From the NCBI RefSeq assembly GCF_016861785.1, contig NZ_BOLS01000007.1:1-64000 (forward strand): a stretch of 64,000 bases of DNA, read 5' to 3'. The position numbers and the translations under genes were made by a program. The notes below the pieces were generated by a model. That model was not told the DNA's origin. It saw only the letters and a list, made by a program, of their open reading frames with translations, and made no database searches. This DNA comes from Lacticaseibacillus mingshuiensis. Lineage in GTDB: Bacteria > Bacillota > Bacilli > Lactobacillales > Lactobacillaceae. Shown here piece after piece: positions 8,547 to 16,523 of this stretch; the first letter of the stretch is position 1; each line of letters begins with the position of its first letter.

Positions 8547-9899
8547 ATGGTTAAGACAAAACAAGTCGTCGCTTTAACAGCAGGGCTCGTCGGTGCGGCG
8601 GGGGCCGCAGTGCTCTCTGCAAACACGAATACTGTCAGTGCCGCAACCGGGACTGTGACCTATAAAGACGGCGCGACTACCGTTTGGGGGACCCCTGCGT
8701 TCAACCAGGTCAAGCGTTACGTGACCTATAACGAAACAATCAACGTGATCGGCCAAAAGACAGTTAACGGGGCAACCTGGTATCAGATCGGCGCCGGCGA
8801 ATGGATCCCGGATACTTATCTGCAGGTCGGCGGCACCACCAAAAAGGCGACCACCACGACTACAACGGCCGCTGCACCTAGCAGTAGCAGTGCGTCCAGC
8901 CAGAGCCTGTCCGTGACTTACACCACCGGGGCAGTGACGGTGTGGGCCGGTACCAGCTACACGCATCCGACTGGCCAGTATCTGACCGCCGGCAATAAGT
9001 ACACCGCAGTTGCTAAGACAACTACCGGTGGTGAGACATGGTATCGCCTGAGCAATGGCGGTTATGTACCGGCTCGCTTCGTCGCAGCCGGGACTGGCGC
9101 CACCACTTCGACGCCTGCCAAGACCACCACGACCACAAACACGGCTTCTAAGACCACGATGCCGGCTCAGTCCACCGCGACCAGCACAACCAAGCTGACC
9201 ATCAGCTATACGGGTGGTGCAGTGACGGTTTGGGCAAGCGCCGGCTACAGCACGCCAAATGGCTCGTATTTGACCAATGGCACGACTGTGACCGCGACGG
9301 GCAAAGTGACCGCCTCTGGTGAGACTTGGTACAAGCTGAGCAATGGCGGTTATGTCCCAGCGCGCTTTGTATCCACGGGCGCTGCGACCAGCACGCCAGC
9401 GACCTCGACGCCTGCCAAGACGACCACAACAACGAACACCGCTTCTAAGACAACCACCACGCCGGCCAAGCCTGCGACTTCTGCGCCTGCAACGACCACG
9501 AACACGACTAACGTTTCTTCTAGTGCCAGCCGCACCGCGAAGATCAATGCCGTGATCGCGCTGGCCAAGCAGCAGATCGGCAAGCCTTACCAGTGGGGCG
9601 GCAAAGGCCCAACGAGCTTTGATTGCTCCGGCCTCATGCATTATGTTTTCCTGAACGCGATCGGCACCGAGATCGGCGGTTGGAGCGTCCCTCAGGAATC
9701 TGCTGGGACGGTCATCTCCGTCAGCAACCTTCAAAAAGGTGACTTGGTCTTCTGGGGTGCCCGTGGTGCTTCCTATCACGTTGCGCTGTACCTTGGCGGC
9801 GGCCAGTATCTCAACGCCCCACAGCCTGGCGAAAACGTCCAGATCGACTCTTTCTCCGCGTACTTCGAACCTTCCTTTGGGGTTCACGTGGACCTTTAA
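8547..9899 (+). CDS. Secreted NlpC/P60 peptidoglycan peptidase with three N-terminal wall-binding repeats
   Basis: 450 aa exported cell-wall hydrolase. Signal peptide at about 1-30 with an AxA-like cleavage region. Three related repeats of about 60 residues follow (roughly 32-95, 115-175, 220-285), each with a VTVW start and a GETWY..GGYVPARFV end, like SH3-like or SLAP wall-binding modules; they are joined by Thr/Ser/Ala linkers. The C-terminal NlpC/P60 domain (from about 335) has Cys360 in SFDCSG and His411 in YHVALYLG. These enzymes cut the D-Glu-meso-DAP or D-Glu-Lys bond of stem peptides. GGAGGATC decides the ATG at 8547. Monocistronic. Confidence 0.93.
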   Translation: MVKTKQVVALTAGLVGAAGAAVLSANTNTVSAATGTVTYKDGATTVWGTPAFNQVKRYVTYNETINVIGQKTVNGATWYQIGAGEWIPDTYLQVGGTTKKATTTTTTAAAPSSSSASSQSLSVTYTTGAVTVWAGTSYTHPTGQYLTAGNKYTAVAKTTTGGETWYRLSNGGYVPARFVAAGTGATTSTPAKTTTTTNTASKTTMPAQSTATSTTKLTISYTGGAVTVWASAGYSTPNGSYLTNGTTVTATGKVTASGETWYKLSNGGYVPARFVSTGAATSTPATSTPAKTTTTTNTASKTTTTPAKPATSAPATTTNTTNVSSSASRTAKINAVIALAKQQIGKPYQWGGKGPTSFDCSGLMHYVFLNAIGTEIGGWSVPQESAGTVISVSNLQKGDLVFWGARGASYHVALYLGGGQYLNAPQPGENVQIDSFSAYFEPSFGVHVDL

Positions 9900-9915
9900 T
9901 TCAAAATTGTTTTGG

Positions 9916-9938
9916 CGCTCGCTGCGGCGGGCGTTTTT
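9916..9938 (+). terminator. Terminator after the NlpC/P60 gene
   Basis: CGCTCGC at 9916-9922 pairs with GCGGGCG at 9927-9933 around a TGCG loop, followed by TTTTTA. Confidence 0.8.
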
Positions 9939-9978
9939 ATTTTGTCCAGGAGAGGTTGCGGAACTGGCAAAAATGCAC

Positions 9979-10021
9979 AAAAAAAGGCCGATCCAGTTGC
10001 GCTTGCCCGCAACTGGATCGG
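9979..10021 (-). terminator. Minus-strand terminator with 14-bp perfect stem
   Basis: The arm at 9988-10001 pairs perfectly with 10008-10021 around a 6-base loop; seven A residues at 9979-9985 give a T-tract on the minus strand. There is no called minus-strand gene immediately to its right, so it may be a secondary stop for the operon ending at 10765. Confidence 0.7.
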
Positions 10022-10489
10022 TCAATTTTGGTCCTGTTACCGATGCAACGTCCCCAGGCGGGCGTCACGCCGCTTGGTTAGAGCTTTGGTTCGGGTCAGG
10101 GCGTCTGTTCAGCGGCCCTCGTTTGTCAGATTGGTCCTGGCCGTTTGACCGCACTTAATACGGCCTTGATGAAGGGATTTTTTTAGATCTCCCAAATCGT
10201 TGTTTTCCAACTCGTTAGGGGGACGTGATCGGCGTCCCAGCCCGCAGTGGTGCCGGGCTTTTCCGGAAGTACTTGTTCATTTGCCTGGTGTACCCAGGGT
10301 GACTAGGCAGGGTGGCCCTCCCAGTGACGGTCGCCGTCTCGACACGAGACCAACTAATAGTGCCGCGGTGTGTTCGCGAAAATCACCGCGCCGTTGGACT
10401 CGCTCTCGACATGGGGTGACTGCAACGAACTGCGACATTTGCCGGTCGCCTTGCAGACACCCAATCTTAAGATAGTGTCAGTATAATCT

Positions 10490-10503
10490 CGAAAGCGTTT
10501 TCT
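10490..10503. promoter_or_regulatory. cre-like site beside an orphan -10 box
   Basis: CGAAAGCGTTTTCT differs from the CcpA site pattern TGAAAGCGTTTTCA only at two end positions and begins two bases after TATAAT (10482-10487). That position is typical for CcpA repression, but no gene follows on the plus strand. Confidence 0.3.
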
Positions 10504-10581
10504 GGCAAGAGATCCGATTGCGGGCGACGCTTCGATAGAAACGTTGATACAGCGCGGATTTGAGGCCGTTTTAGATGCAAT

Positions 10582-10606
10582 AAAAAGCCGAAGTACCCGC
10601 TTCGGC
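10582..10606 (-). terminator. Terminator of the helicase-nuclease operon
   Basis: GCCGAAG at 10587-10593 and CTTCGGC at 10600-10606 form the stem; five A residues at 10582-10586 give the minus-strand T-tract. It lies about 160 bases past the last stop at 10765. Confidence 0.8.
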
Positions 10607-10764
10607 CGAATCTTTTACATAACATTTACGTGCTGCAGATAGGACCACAAGACAAGATTGAATCTTCACAAATAAAACGCATAGAGATAGCAGGGACGGG
10701 GGCCACAGACGACGACATCTCATCAGAATCGCAAAAATTAAATAATCATGCGACAGATGCCCAG

Positions 10765-11610
10765 TTAGGTCAGCCACCGGCCCATGATGGTCAAAAAGTG
10801 GCTCAGTTGCCATTTGCGTACAGCACCCAACCCGGGGAAGTGCCGTGCGGCCAGCGCCTCTGAAATGGCGGTCGTGCCTGGCGTGATCGCTTCCGGATGC
10901 GTTGCCAGCCAATCCTGCATGGTCGCGGCGGCCTCGAAGAATTTTTCCCCAGGGGCGTCAAAGCCGTCATTGCTTTGCGAGACGAAATGATGCATCCAAA
11001 GCGTCCCATTTTTCCCAGGATATAAGAGATGCAGCGCGATCGCCCGCTGGGGGTAGCCGTGCGGGTCATAGGTCGCGCGGGACAGCGGGTAGTCCGCAAA
11101 GCCAATGCCAGGCAAGGCGGCATGCTGGTATTGGTAAAATTCGTCCGGTATGCTCGCATAATCCTCAGTCCGCTGGCGGCCGGGGGTGTGATCTTCCAGA
11201 TAGATCGCGCGAGGATGCGCCAGTGCACGCACCCGGGCGGCATTCGGCACCACCGCGCGCTGCTCAGGTGCCAGCAGTGCCGCCTGAGTCTTGGTCTGCG
11301 CCAACACAAGCGGGGCGTCCAGGGGATCGAACCAGCGAGCCGGCTGGACCCACTCGTTCCAGACCAGCGGGTAGCGCGGCTCCGCCAACAGGCCATAGTC
11401 GCCGACGCTGGCATTGGCGATGACAAAAAGCGGGTGCTGGGCGACGGTCGCGGCCCGCAACACCTTGGCCAAGGCGCTACTGTCCTTGACCGGTTCGATG
11501 ATCGGCACGATCCGCGGCGAGAGTTGGCCTTGTTGCAAAAGGTCGCTCAGCGCCAGCAGGTCCCATTGGCGCCCGCGAATTAGCGGAAAATACTGTAGTG
11601 GCGCGGTCAT
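10765..11610 (-). CDS. sce7725-like family protein
   Basis: 281 aa, no membrane segment, cytoplasmic. The N-terminus (YFPLIRGRQWDLLALSDLLQQG, in two pieces) and the following SPRIVPIIEPVK block match what I recall of the sce7725 family, proteins of unknown function often encoded beside an sce7726-type nuclease-like partner. Here the partner position is taken by the nuclease-like protein that overlaps it by the ATGA at 11607-11610. Third gene of the operon. The central part has YLEDHTPGRQRTEDYASIPDEFYQY-like polar patches (positions about 138-165) that may bind a ligand. Function unknown. Confidence 0.6.
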   Translation of the reverse strand: MTAPLQYFPLIRGRQWDLLALSDLLQQGQLSPRIVPIIEPVKDSSALAKVLRAATVAQHPLFVIANASVGDYGLLAEPRYPLVWNEWVQPARWFDPLDAPLVLAQTKTQAALLAPEQRAVVPNAARVRALAHPRAIYLEDHTPGRQRTEDYASIPDEFYQYQHAALPGIGFADYPLSRATYDPHGYPQRAIALHLLYPGKNGTLWMHHFVSQSNDGFDAPGEKFFEAAATMQDWLATHPEAITPGTTAISEALAARHFPGLGAVRKWQLSHFLTIMGRWLT

Positions 11611-12404
11611 GGCTGAGCCTCAGAGGGGGCAGACCCGGTGCCGGCATCCGCGGCATCGGTTGCCGTATCGGGTGATGCAACCGTTGGCCCGTCAGTTACC
11701 GGCACACCGAGCCCCTCATCCTGTCCCCCGCTTGCCAGTTTGGCCGCTGCGACTTCACTGGCCAGGGCGTCGACTTCTTCCTGCAGGGCATCGATGGTGG
11801 TGTTTTGCAGCTCGGCGGCGAAGCGGTCGTAAAGGTTGGCGTCCGGATCATAAACGTCGTAGTCGCGGGTGCGCCGGCGCAGCTCCTTGGCCAGTTCATC
11901 GACGGAAAAGCCGGAGAGGCCGCGCGCTTTTTGCTTGGCCTTACGCACTTCGCGGTCCAGGCTGGCGATGAAGCGAGTGGTCAGGGCCGCCTCGTCGACA
12001 GCCAGCGTCTGAAACCGGGCCGGCCGGACGATGGTCAGTTGGCCCGGCGCCAGCGGGACGTCCGCCGTCGCGGCGAGTTTGGCGGCGTCAAAGGCGCGAT
12101 AAGTCATCACACCGATGCCCGCCGGAATCTCGGCGGCCAGTTTTGTGTACAATTTGGCTGGCAAAACGAAGTAATTATAATTGCCGATGAAACTGAGCTT
12201 CGCGTGGCTGTGAAAATCGCTCGCGGTGACTTTCAGCTCGAAGCATCGCCACACGCGCTGGCCGTTTTCGTCCTGCATCACTAAGGTGTCGACGATGCCG
12301 AGGTCATCGGGCATGGTCACCTCGTCGACGGCGGTGCCACCGAGGTCTTCCCAGTAGGCGTAGAGCGTTTTTTCAAGGTCGAGTGTCAGTGCGGTCTTCG
12401 TCAT
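11607..12404 (-). CDS. MmcB-like/PD-(D/E)XK nuclease-like protein
   Basis: 265 aa cytoplasmic protein. Residues 1-110 look like a restriction-endonuclease fold: an acidic GIVDTLV strand followed by FELKVTASDFHSHAK, i.e. a D...ExK arrangement with the lysine-bearing strand, as in MmcB-type repair nucleases. Residues ~160-265 are a basic, coiled region and an acidic low-complexity tail rich in Ala, Thr and Asp. ATG at 12404 overlaps the helicase stop (ATGA); the longer frame to 12503 lies inside the helicase and lacks a site. The gene is coupled at both ends, so all three products are probably made in a fixed ratio. Substrate unknown. Confidence 0.55.
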   Translation of the reverse strand: MTKTALTLDLEKTLYAYWEDLGGTAVDEVTMPDDLGIVDTLVMQDENGQRVWRCFELKVTASDFHSHAKLSFIGNYNYFVLPAKLYTKLAAEIPAGIGVMTYRAFDAAKLAATADVPLAPGQLTIVRPARFQTLAVDEAALTTRFIASLDREVRKAKQKARGLSGFSVDELAKELRRRTRDYDVYDPDANLYDRFAAELQNTTIDALQEEVDALASEVAAAKLASGGQDEGLGVPVTDGPTVASPDTATDAADAGTGSAPSEAQP

Positions 12405-14788
12405 TTGCCGTCGCCTCCCAATAGGTCTTCCGTGGCTTCCCAAAAGAGTGTGAGTTGGGTCGCCAGCTCGTCCGTGGACCGTGACACTGTGGCATGGGCC
12501 CAATGCGGTGGAAATAATTCCGCGTACCTATTTTCCGCGAAGCGGGCGTCTAAAAGGAGAATCACCCCACGGTCATGCTTGCCGCGAATCACGCGCCCGC
12601 CGGCTTGCAGGACGTTGTTGAAGCCGGGCAGCTGGTAGGCGTAGGCGAACCCGTTGCCGTTCTTGCGGTCAAAATAATCGCGCAGGCGGTCGGTCTCGGA
12701 GTTGAGTCCGGGCAGGCCGACGGAGATGATGGCCGCGCCGATCAGCTGCTCGCCTTTGAGGTCGATGCCTTCGGAGAAAATGCCGCCGAGAATGGCAAAG
12801 CCGACGACCGGGTCGATGTTGTCCCGGAACTCGTCGAGAAACGCGCTGCGGTCCTCGGCGCTCATTTGCGCGGTCTGGCGGACGGTCTTCAGATGCGGCG
12901 CGGCGGTCTCAAAGGCAGTCGCGACTTGATCGAGGTAGCCGTATGACGGCAAAAAAACGAGGTAGTGGCCGGCATGCGCGGTCACCATCACCAGCAGGCT
13001 CTCGATCACCTGAGGGAGGCTCGCTTGGCGCTGACGGTAGGTGGTGCGAATATTCGTCGCGACGATCACTGCCTGGCGCGCCGGCGGAAACGGCGACGGC
13101 AGGCGATAGGCGAGCGACGCGTCGACGCCGCCCAAGACGTCGCGGTAATAATCCAGCGGCGAAAGGGTCGCGGAAAACAGCACGGCGCCCCGCCCCAGCC
13201 CCAGCGAGCCGTCGATGAAGGCGGAGGGATCCAGGCACAGCTGCTTGATGGTGACGCTTTGGCTGGTCAGGCTGACCTTGGTCTCAAAGGCGTCGTTGTA
13301 GAATTCGTTGATGCGCAGGTAGCCGAGCATGATGAAATAGGCCGGCAGAAGGAGGTCCACCAAGGCCTGTTGATGGGTGTCCATGTCGGTGCTGAGATAA
13401 TCGTGAATCGCGCTGCCGAGGCGGGTGAGCTGGCCGGCGAAACTGTCCAGGCTCTCTGGCTGAAACACCTCATCCTGGCCATCCGGCACGCCGGCGCGCA
13501 CGACGTCAAAGGCCGTCATGAGCTTGGTCAATTCGCCTTTGATGGCGGGGATGGCCTTGCCTTTGAACGGGGCGATGGCGACTTTCAGCGCGGTGAAGTC
13601 GGTGTCGGTGATCTCGGCTGAATACATGTCGCGCGCCCGCGAAACAAGATTGTGCGCCTCGTCGATCAGAAAGAAGTTGCCTTTGTCGGGGCCGCTGAAG
13701 AAGCGCTGGAGAAAAACAGCGGGATCAAAGAGGTAATTGTAGTCGCAAATGATGACATCGCAAAACAAGCTGGCGTCCAGGGAGAATTCGAAGGGCTCCA
13801 GCGTGTGTTTTTTCGCGTAGCGCTCGATGACCGGGCGGGTGAGTTGGTCCTCGTTGTCTAGCAGATCCTTCAACGCGGGCTTCAGCCGGTCGTAATAGCC
13901 GATCATGTACGGATTTTTCGTGGCGTCATCAGGCTCGTCGGGAAAGCGAATCGTGTCTTTGGCGGTCAGGGTGATGCTTTTGGCGCGCAGCCCACCGTTT
14001 GCCAGCAGGTTCATCGCGGTCTCGGCGACGTGGCGCGTGCTTTGCTTGGCGGTCAGGTAGAAGGCGCGATTGACGAGGCCTTCGCCCATCGCCTTAATCG
14101 TTGGAAAAAGGGTGGAGATCGTCTTACCAGTACCGGTCGGAGCCTCCACGAATAGCCGCTGCTCGGTCATGATGGTCTTGTAAACGGCCACGGCGAGCTC
14201 GCGCTGGCCTTTGCGGTAGGCGGGGAAGGGAAAATCCAAAGTGGCAATGCTGGCATTGCGGCGGGCGACGATATCACTGCGCATTTTCAGCCAGTCGGCA
14301 AATTCGTCGATGAGGTCGTCAAAAACGGTGGCAAGCTCTTCTGCGCTGCGTTTTTCCGTGAAGCGAGTCACCTTGTCGTTGCTGGTCTGATAGTAGACGA
14401 GGTCGATCTCGATGCTGTCCAGGTCGCGGTCCTCGCACAGAAAATGCGCGTACACGCGGGCCTGCGCCCAGTATCGATCCTGCGTATTTTGGGTGACTTG
14501 TTCCCAGGCGCGCGCGGAGGTCTTGATCTCTTCAATCACGACTTTATCGCCAGTCGTCTGCACGCCGTCTGCGCGGCCGTCGATGATGTAATCGACGTCA
14601 TTGACGCTCACGTGATGAGCGAGGTAGACTTCTTTTTCGTAATCATCGTCATAGGCGGACTGGAGGCGACGGTGAATCTGGGCGCCAATCAGCGCGGTGT
14701 TGCTGGAGTTGGTGGTCACGGGGTCGAGGTCGCCGGTGCGCACGGTCAGCTCAACCAGCTCGCGCACGCCGATTCGTTCACTTGTCAT
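12401..14788 (-). CDS. XPD/DinG-type DNA helicase with N-terminal PD-(D/E)XK nuclease domain
   Basis: 795 aa. Residues ~30-175 resemble a RecB/Cas4-like nuclease: an acidic IDGRADGV strand and VVIEEIKTSARAW provide the D...ExK core. The helicase begins about 195 (YRKGQRELAVAVY), with Walker A APTGTGKT near 216-223, Walker B FLIDEAHN, VLFSATLSPL (motif III), and a late QAGGRVIRG motif VI. Several cysteines (ASLFCDVIICDYNYL and elsewhere) are present, but I cannot show a four-cysteine iron-sulfur site. GGGGCGAGG lies before the ATG. First gene of the three-gene operon; likely unwinds and processes damaged or foreign DNA. Confidence 0.82.
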   Translation of the reverse strand: MTSERIGVRELVELTVRTGDLDPVTTNSSNTALIGAQIHRRLQSAYDDDYEKEVYLAHHVSVNDVDYIIDGRADGVQTTGDKVVIEEIKTSARAWEQVTQNTQDRYWAQARVYAHFLCEDRDLDSIEIDLVYYQTSNDKVTRFTEKRSAEELATVFDDLIDEFADWLKMRSDIVARRNASIATLDFPFPAYRKGQRELAVAVYKTIMTEQRLFVEAPTGTGKTISTLFPTIKAMGEGLVNRAFYLTAKQSTRHVAETAMNLLANGGLRAKSITLTAKDTIRFPDEPDDATKNPYMIGYYDRLKPALKDLLDNEDQLTRPVIERYAKKHTLEPFEFSLDASLFCDVIICDYNYLFDPAVFLQRFFSGPDKGNFFLIDEAHNLVSRARDMYSAEITDTDFTALKVAIAPFKGKAIPAIKGELTKLMTAFDVVRAGVPDGQDEVFQPESLDSFAGQLTRLGSAIHDYLSTDMDTHQQALVDLLLPAYFIMLGYLRINEFYNDAFETKVSLTSQSVTIKQLCLDPSAFIDGSLGLGRGAVLFSATLSPLDYYRDVLGGVDASLAYRLPSPFPPARQAVIVATNIRTTYRQRQASLPQVIESLLVMVTAHAGHYLVFLPSYGYLDQVATAFETAAPHLKTVRQTAQMSAEDRSAFLDEFRDNIDPVVGFAILGGIFSEGIDLKGEQLIGAAIISVGLPGLNSETDRLRDYFDRKNGNGFAYAYQLPGFNNVLQAGGRVIRGKHDRGVILLLDARFAENRYAELFPPHWAHATVSRSTDELATQLTLFWEATEDLLGGDGK

Positions 14789-14814
14789 TGCCTCGCCCCC
14801 TTCTGTCTTTGATT

Positions 14815-14842
14815 AGTATAAAACACCTGTTCGCATGTTGAA
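14815..14842 (-). promoter_or_regulatory. Promoter of the helicase-nuclease operon
   Basis: Reading leftward: TTCAAC at 14842-14837, a 16-base spacer, then TATACT at 14820-14815, 27 bases before the ATG at 14788. Confidence 0.65.
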
Positions 14843-14996
14843 AGAGGGCAGCGTAACCCTTGTCATCGCTGTCGACTTTTAATAGGAAGAAATGACGACC
14901 CGACCCTTACGCCTCGATTTTCTCCGCGCGCAAAACTTGCCCCGGCCGGCCAAGTTGGGCTATGATTGGCCATAGACTACAAGAAGAAGGTTGAGT

Positions 14997-15791
14997 ATGG
15001 ATATCAACGTCAAAGCTTTCCAAGACGCGATCGCAGAGGATATTTTTGAAAAGACGACGCACACGGTCACTCAGACGGCGCTGTTGGCTGACCCAGCGGC
15101 TGCGCTTGCGCCGCTTTTTGCCGACCTGGATCAGGCGCTGGCGGCGGGCAATTTGCTGCAGGCGTCCTTGGTCGCGGATGGTGAGGATGAGATCGGGGTG
15201 CGGCTTGAGACCGGTGTGATCAATCTACCGTTTGCCGACAGCAAGAAGGTCACGAATTTCGTGGCGGCGGACAGCGCGGTGCCGCTCAAGGTGTATCTGA
15301 TCATCACGTCGCCGTTTGTGAACGTGTCGCATTTGCGCATCGACGAGGTCACGACCGCCGACAACTATTTGGCTGGGAAAAATAGCCAGCAGGCGGCCGT
15401 CATTGCCGACGTCCAAGAAAAACTGGATGTGATCGAGACGAACCGCAAGACGCCAAAGCCAGCCGCCCCGGCGCCTGCTGCGCGGACCACGAGCCGGAGC
15501 ACGACCACCCGCGGGAAGACGCCGCGCAAGCCGAGTGCCCGCACGACCAATACCGTCAAGGCCGGCTCGCGGAAAAAAGTGACGGCAAAAACGGCGACCA
15601 AGGCGAAGGCTGCGCCAAAAACCACAGCCAAGTCGACCACCAAAGCGCCTGCAAAGACGGCAAGTAAAACCACGACTAAGGCAGCCGCAAAGAAGTCTCC
15701 GGCTACCAAGTCCACCGCTGCGGCGAAAAAGACCACACCTACCAAGCGGGCCACCAAGACCACCGCAACTAAGGCGGCCACCAAGAAATAA
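14997..15791 (+). CDS. Protein with histone-H1-like Lys/Ala/Thr-rich tail
   Basis: 264 aa. Residues 1-140 form an acidic, probably globular domain I do not recognise (DINVKAFQDAIAEDIFE at the start). Residues 150-264 are almost only Lys, Ala, Thr, Pro and Arg in AAKKTT/TKAA-type repeats, like eukaryotic H1 tails and bacterial HctB/Hc1-like proteins, so DNA or polyanion binding is likely. ATG at 14997 is chosen because AGAAGG is six bases upstream; the TTG at 14991 would have no spacer. Repeats of AAG/ACC codons make the tail prone to length change. It diverges from the helicase operon, sharing a 200-base intergenic region. Function inferred only. Confidence 0.7.
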   Translation: MDINVKAFQDAIAEDIFEKTTHTVTQTALLADPAAALAPLFADLDQALAAGNLLQASLVADGEDEIGVRLETGVINLPFADSKKVTNFVAADSAVPLKVYLIITSPFVNVSHLRIDEVTTADNYLAGKNSQQAAVIADVQEKLDVIETNRKTPKPAAPAPAARTTSRSTTTRGKTPRKPSARTTNTVKAGSRKKVTAKTATKAKAAPKTTAKSTTKAPAKTASKTTTKAAAKKSPATKSTAAAKKTTPTKRATKTTATKAATKK

Positions 15792-15831
15792 ACCGAAGTA
15801 TCGGGGTAAGACCCGATCCGCTTCATCCAAG

Positions 15832-15863
15832 CGCACGCCTTTTTTCATTAAGGCGTGCGTTTT
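15832..15863 (+). terminator. Terminator after the H1-tail gene
   Basis: CGCACGCCTT at 15832-15841 pairs with AAGGCGTGCG at 15850-15859, followed by TTTT. It can also act leftward for the small membrane gene ending at 15935, since the loop side carries a T/A run. Confidence 0.8.
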
Positions 15864-15934
15864 GCGTCTTGGCGAATCAAAAAGTCGACCCCACCACAGG
15901 GCCGACCGAAATAAAATGGGGGTCAGGCAGTCGA

Positions 15935-16297
15935 TCACTGTTCCGACTGATTGTAATTGCGATGGACATCCGCTTCCGCATCCCAATCCTCGAAATGAGA
16001 ACTGTTGGATGTCCATTTGTAAATGTGTGGATGTTTTTTCCGGTACCACATCTCGACTGACTCCTCAATGACCGCCATCAAGATCACGATGGGGCCGAAG
16101 CGGATGAAGTTGATGATGACGCCGGCGAATGCGAAGACAGCGAAATAGTAATACCAGCAAAGGATATAGGCGATCCAGCGAATGATCAGATCCCGCCGCC
16201 GTCGCCGAATCCATTTGCGGTCGTCATAGGTCGGGAGAATCGTCCGCCGCGCCCGGGCAATCTCAGTCGTTTCTTCAATCGTTCTGCGTTCGATAAT
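15935..16297 (-). CDS. Small basic membrane protein with apparent ATT start
   Basis: The minus strand reads an uninterrupted 120-codon frame from 16297 to TGA at 15937-15935 with coding character. Residues 1-40 are polar with five arginines in a row (31-35); 41-65 and 68-78 are hydrophobic (WIAYILCWYYYFAVFAFAG, then FGPIVILMAVI); the tail is Trp/His/Asp-rich. No ATG, GTG or TTG exists in frame before residue 71. The best initiation site is ATT at 16297-16295, eight bases after AGGGGAG; a CTG at 16315 has no ribosome site. Either a rare AUU start (as in infC) or a one-base sequence error upstream explains this. I do not recognise the family. Confidence 0.6.
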   Translation of the reverse strand: MIERRTIEETTEIARARRTILPTYDDRKWIRRRRRDLIIRWIAYILCWYYYFAVFAFAGVIINFIRFGPIVILMAVIEESVEMWYRKKHPHIYKWTSNSSHFEDWDAEADVHRNYNQSEQ

Positions 16298-16523
16298 GCG
16301 ATCAACTCCCCTCAGGAAAGTGTAGCGTTAATTTGAAATGTTGCTTGAAACCGATAATCAGGAGCATGTGGTAAGGGCGTCCAGTAGCGTCAGCGTCGGC
16401 TTCTGAAGTCGCCAACCGGTCGGCACCACCATATCTTGTCCTTGATGAAAATGCTATCATGATTCTGAATAGTTTTGCTCATTTTACGGCATCGAGTTTC
16501 AGATATGCAACTAGGAGGATAAT

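Larger units (their letters stand above)
9939..10581. other. Gene-poor region with orphan regulatory-looking elements
   Basis: No convincing gene on either strand. Contents: a perfect 14-bp stem at 9988-10021 with a T-tract on the minus strand; a weak plus-strand hairpin at 10239-10262; several GC-rich inverted repeats; a TATAAT box at 10482-10487 directly before CGAAAGCGTTTTCT at 10490-10503, which matches the catabolite-response element pattern in 12 of 14 positions. No reading frame follows that promoter-like site on the plus strand. I looked for RNase P, tmRNA and SRP RNA signatures and found none. Confidence 0.4.

Noticed and set aside
8574-10025. 483-codon open frame antisense to the NlpC/P60 gene
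   Set aside because: It is the reverse frame of Thr/Ala-rich GC-rich coding sequence, has arginine/glycine-rich composition typical of shadows, and no ribosome site.
10200-10475. 91-codon frame in the gene-poor gap
   Set aside because: Composition is Arg/Pro/Ser-rich without pattern, start context is poor, and it overlaps several hairpins.
10024-10560. Possible RNase P, tmRNA or SRP RNA
   Set aside because: Conserved cores (for example the GAAAGTCC-type element or the tmRNA ends) could not be found on either strand.
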